Assembly: GCA_003553305.1 (NCBI GenBank)
Contig: PWEB01000197.1
Location: 1 to 8,803 of the forward strand
Length of the DNA: 8,803 nucleotides
Reading direction: 5' to 3'
DNA from: Syntrophomonadaceae bacterium
GTDB lineage: Bacteria; Bacillota; Dethiobacteria; DTU022
Part shown: piece after piece, positions 6,791-8,803 of the stretch
Layout: each line of letters starts with the position of its first letter
Numbering within the stretch: position 1 is the stretch's first letter
The notes under the pieces: model-generated
What the model saw: the letters and a program-made list of their open reading frames with translations, nothing else
What the model was told of the DNA's origin: nothing
Database searches by the model: none
Translations under genes and position numbers: made by a program

Positions 6791-6928
6791 CTTCACTCTC
6801 CGGGACTTATACAAATCCCAATCTGGCTTTCGCTTTAAATGCTTCTATTCCTGATTCTTTTCACCATCAGTCCTCTTATATATAATTCTATGAAGCTGTG
6901 GTGATATCCTGCCACACTTTAAAGTTGC

Positions 6929-7900
6929 TTACGACTCGACGGGTGGAACATAGATGCTTCTTTCCAGAAAGCGGTCCCATTCTGTCCAATCTCCGCTGGA
7001 CGGGACATGCTTATCCATAATAATAGTAAACTGATTTAAGCGGGCGCTGAGCATGTCAGCATGAAAAAGGGCAAAGGCATTGATGGTTTTCGGCACCTCC
7101 GGCGAGCCCCAATCCCGCACCCCGTGATGGCTGAGAATCATATGGTCTAACTCCAGGCGCAGGGCCTGCGGAAAATCGCTTAAGCCCTCCAGCCTTTGAC
7201 CCAGCATCTCTTTACCGATACTGATATGTCCGATCAATTTGCCCCGGTCAGTAAAATCAAAACTTAAGCTCTCCTGGTGGTATTCTTCGATTTTACCGAT
7301 ATCATGCAGGATAGCGCCGGTTAAAAGCAGGTCGAGGTTGATCTTCTGCGGATATAAAGCAGCCTGGTTGCGGCATAAAGCGATCACTTCCAGGGTATGC
7401 TCCAGCAAACCGCTGACGTAGTTGTGGTGGATAGTCCGAGCCGCCGGAGCCAGGGCAAAGCGACCGGCAAACTCTTCGTCACTGAAAAAACAGTGCAGAA
7501 GTGCTTTTAAATGAGGATCGTTAATCTCCTTTTTAATGACCTCTTTTAGTTCAGCGATCATTTGATCTTTATCGCGCTCCGATACCGGCTGGAAGAAAGA
7601 GCGGTTTACTTTGAGGGGATCAAGCTTCCTGAGGTCGCTGACCACCACCTGCGGCCCGTGATACTCCCCCACCGAACCGCGCACAAATACAATATCGTCC
7701 TGGCGCACTACATCCTCGCCGGTCGGGGGATCCCACATTACCGCTTTAACCCGCCCGCTCACATCGCCGAGGATCAGCTTTAAAAAATATTCCCCGGACC
7801 GGTGCGGGGCAGCAAAAGCATGCAGGTTCGCTTCTAAAACCAGGGCCTGCGTTTCCACTTCATCACCGATCCGCAAATTATTGATCATTTGTTTTTTCAT
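6929..7900 (-). CDS. yhaM: 3'-5' exoribonuclease YhaM (OB fold plus HD domain)
   Basis: YhaM is a Firmicutes exonuclease that shortens RNA, and in some species DNA, from the 3' end; in Bacillus subtilis it contributes to mRNA turnover. The protein is 323 residues, close to the B. subtilis length. The N-terminal part (about 12-92) is an OB-fold nucleic acid-binding domain, with LGDVSGRVKAVMWD at 44-57. The C-terminal part (about 155-300) is an HD metal-dependent domain: GLLEHTLEV (His168), GAILHDIGK (His199, Asp200), GHISIG (His225), HMILSHHG (His253, His258, His259) and Asp282. ATG 7900 has AGGAG about six bases upstream. A terminator lies between this gene and the upstream coiled-coil gene, so it needs its own promoter in 7901-8055, where I could not fix one. 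The TPR-HTH gene follows after a 114-138 base gap and may be cotranscribed. Confidence 0.95.
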   Translation of the reverse strand: MKKQMINNLRIGDEVETQALVLEANLHAFAAPHRSGEYFLKLILGDVSGRVKAVMWDPPTGEDVVRQDDIVFVRGSVGEYHGPQVVVSDLRKLDPLKVNRSFFQPVSERDKDQMIAELKEVIKKEINDPHLKALLHCFFSDEEFAGRFALAPAARTIHHNYVSGLLEHTLEVIALCRNQAALYPQKINLDLLLTGAILHDIGKIEEYHQESLSFDFTDRGKLIGHISIGKEMLGQRLEGLSDFPQALRLELDHMILSHHGVRDWGSPEVPKTINAFALFHADMLSARLNQFTIIMDKHVPSSGDWTEWDRFLERSIYVPPVES

Positions 7901-7966
7901 TACAATCTCCTAACCATTATTATCGTTTTAAGCCTGGTGCTTAACTTATCACATCGGCCGGGTATT

Positions 7967-8000
7967 GTGAAGGGCTTTGCCTCACTTTAAAAGCCCGCAC
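7967..8000. repeat. Inverted repeat (hairpin) in the yhaM upstream region
   Basis: GGGCTTT at 7972-7978 pairs with AAAGCCC at 7990-7996 around an 11-base loop. GTG/CAC at 7967-7969 and 7998-8000 extends the stem past a small bulge. No T tract follows on either strand, so it is not a standard terminator. It sits between 67 and 100 bases upstream of the yhaM start and could be a leader RNA structure or a protein-binding site. Confidence 0.35.
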
Positions 8001-8047
8001 TCCAACCGCTTATCCATAATCCCCGCATACAATAAGGGCACATCGTC

Positions 8048-8098
8048 CAAAATAAAGAAGAGGCTTCCAGGCCCTAAAATAACCTGCAAACCTCTTCT
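8048..8098 (-). terminator. Intrinsic terminator after the coiled-coil protein gene
   Basis: On the minus strand a 16-base arm (8083-8098) pairs with 8056-8071 with only one mismatch and one G-U pair around an 11-base loop. It is followed by a T-rich TTATTTT run. It begins 30 bases after the stop codon of the gene at the right edge, and marks the boundary between that transcript and yhaM. Confidence 0.8.
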
Positions 8099-8127
8099 GA
8101 TTAACAGCTTCCTGTATACGATTTGAC

Positions 8128-8803
8128 TTAAGGCCTTCCCTGCCACCAGCCGCTTCTTGCTCCGCCATCATCTAACCTGGCGGACTGGCGCACTTCGGCA
8201 GAACCTTCCACCCGCAGCGATTCGTTTACGTACCCGTCAATTTCAAGGTCGTTGATGGTCACTCCGCCGGTATTGCTAACTTCATTATTAAGCCGTAAAT
8301 ATTCCCCGTCCTGATCCCTGTTTGCGTAGACATTTTGCTTTATGTAACCTGTCTCACCGGGATTCATGTTAATCCCGCTCAACAGGCTGGTCTCGTTGTC
8401 TACTAAAACATTTACCGAACTGGTTATCTTCACATTGTCTTTTACTTCATCATACTCCATTTTTATGGTTCCGATTAACTCATCATAAAACTCTTTAATG
8501 TCATCCAGCCTGTTCTGATACTCTTCTGCAGTCATCCGCTCTTCCGCTTTAAAAAAATCGTTAAGCGCATCGATTTCTGCCTGGCGCTGGGCCCTGGCAT
8601 GTTCCAAAGCTTCATCTTCAGCGGCCTGCAGGTTCAAAGCAGTGGCATCATCAGCAGTCCGCCCCCACATAAAAGTTTCTATACTGGCCCGGTGACTGTA
8701 CTCTCCCAGGGCGGGATAGGTGCTGGAACTGTGAATCCGCTGCGAACCCCTAACTTCCCCCCGACCTTCCAAGTCGAAGGAGGCCCGACCATCCATATAT
8801 GGC
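8128..8803 (-). CDS. Unknown protein with central coiled coil and beta-rich C-terminus, N-terminus cut off
   Basis: I do not recognise this protein. The frame stays open to the right edge of the window, and the first ATG (8796) has no visible ribosome site, so the true start probably lies outside; at least 222 residues are visible. Counting from that ATG, residues 1-45 are polar with Ser/Arg/Gly and aromatic residues. Residues about 48-120 form a long, highly charged helical stretch rich in Ala, Glu, Gln and Asp, likely a coiled coil. Residues about 121-205 alternate polar and hydrophobic residues with Asn, Asp and Gly turns (for example SSVNVLV, GGVTINDLEIDGY, SLRVEGSAEVRQ), suggesting beta strands. 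The tail ends RSGWWQGRP. No membrane segment is visible. Composition would fit an exported or cell-surface protein, but no signal peptide can be examined. A clean terminator follows, so it is the last gene of its transcript. Confidence 0.7.
   Translation of the reverse strand, partial: PYMDGRASFDLEGRGEVRGSQRIHSSSTYPALGEYSHRASIETFMWGRTADDATALNLQAAEDEALEHARAQRQAEIDALNDFFKAEERMTAEEYQNRLDDIKEFYDELIGTIKMEYDEVKDNVKITSSVNVLVDNETSLLSGINMNPGETGYIKQNVYANRDQDGEYLRLNNEVSNTGGVTINDLEIDGYVNESLRVEGSAEVRQSARLDDGGARSGWWQGRP

Noticed and set aside
6622..6885. 87-codon plus-strand frame opposite the start of the TPR-HTH gene
   Set aside because: It is antisense to a coding region with clear TPR pattern and shows no domain or ribosome site.
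7987..8043. 18-codon minus-strand frame beginning MCPYCMRG upstream of yhaM
   Set aside because: The C-x2-C start is eye-catching, but there is no ribosome site, the frame is very short, and nothing else supports translation.

Overview
The window looks like chromosomal DNA of a low-to-mid GC Gram-positive anaerobe, most likely class Clostridia (Peptococcaceae/Desulfotomaculum-like or Syntrophomonadaceae-like). Reasons: a YhaM-type exoribonuclease and RadA of Firmicutes type; strong GGAGG-type ribosome binding sites; frequent TTG and GTG starts (nfo, radA, sir2, yjbQ and the TPR gene); short intrinsic terminators; and a 132-residue Cys-rich protein of a kind I associate with Desulfotomaculum relatives. 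The lineage is an inference from gene content, not a database result. No rRNA, tRNA, CRISPR, phage or complete mobile element was seen.

Layout. Bases 1-148 hold nothing I can name. A CPBP-family membrane protease lies on the minus strand (149-949). A 458-base intergenic region follows. It holds an orphan UUCG-loop terminator facing minus, a long-spaced inverted repeat and a near-perfect sigma-A promoter facing plus. That promoter drives the only intact plus-strand gene, the 132-aa protein (1408-1806). Just behind it is a 45-codon reading frame (1870-2007) whose first ~14 residues match the start of PucR-type regulators; it then runs into the antisense of radA, so it appears to be the stump of a deleted gene.

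From 1933 upward every gene is on the minus strand. In transcription order from the right edge: an unknown coiled-coil protein cut by the window edge (8128-8803), closed by a 16-bp terminator (8056-8098); yhaM exoribonuclease (6929-7900); a TPR protein with a C-terminal helix-turn-helix (5603-6790), closed by a 9-bp terminator (5558-5580); then yjbQ, a sirtuin, endonuclease IV (nfo) and radA. The spacing of the last four genes (14, 81 and 126 bases) suggests yjbQ-sir2 are one transcript, with nfo and radA possibly joined or having promoters of their own.

Functionally the block is genome and RNA maintenance: nfo cuts abasic sites, RadA processes recombination intermediates, the sirtuin removes acyl groups using NAD+, and YhaM trims RNA or DNA 3' ends. 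None of this is a new system in itself. The points most worth a second look are the TPR-HTH protein with a TFIIB-like C-terminal motif, the 132-aa protein with a degenerate MazG-like tail and Cys pairs, the pucR stump abutting radA, and the unrecognised coiled-coil protein at the right edge.
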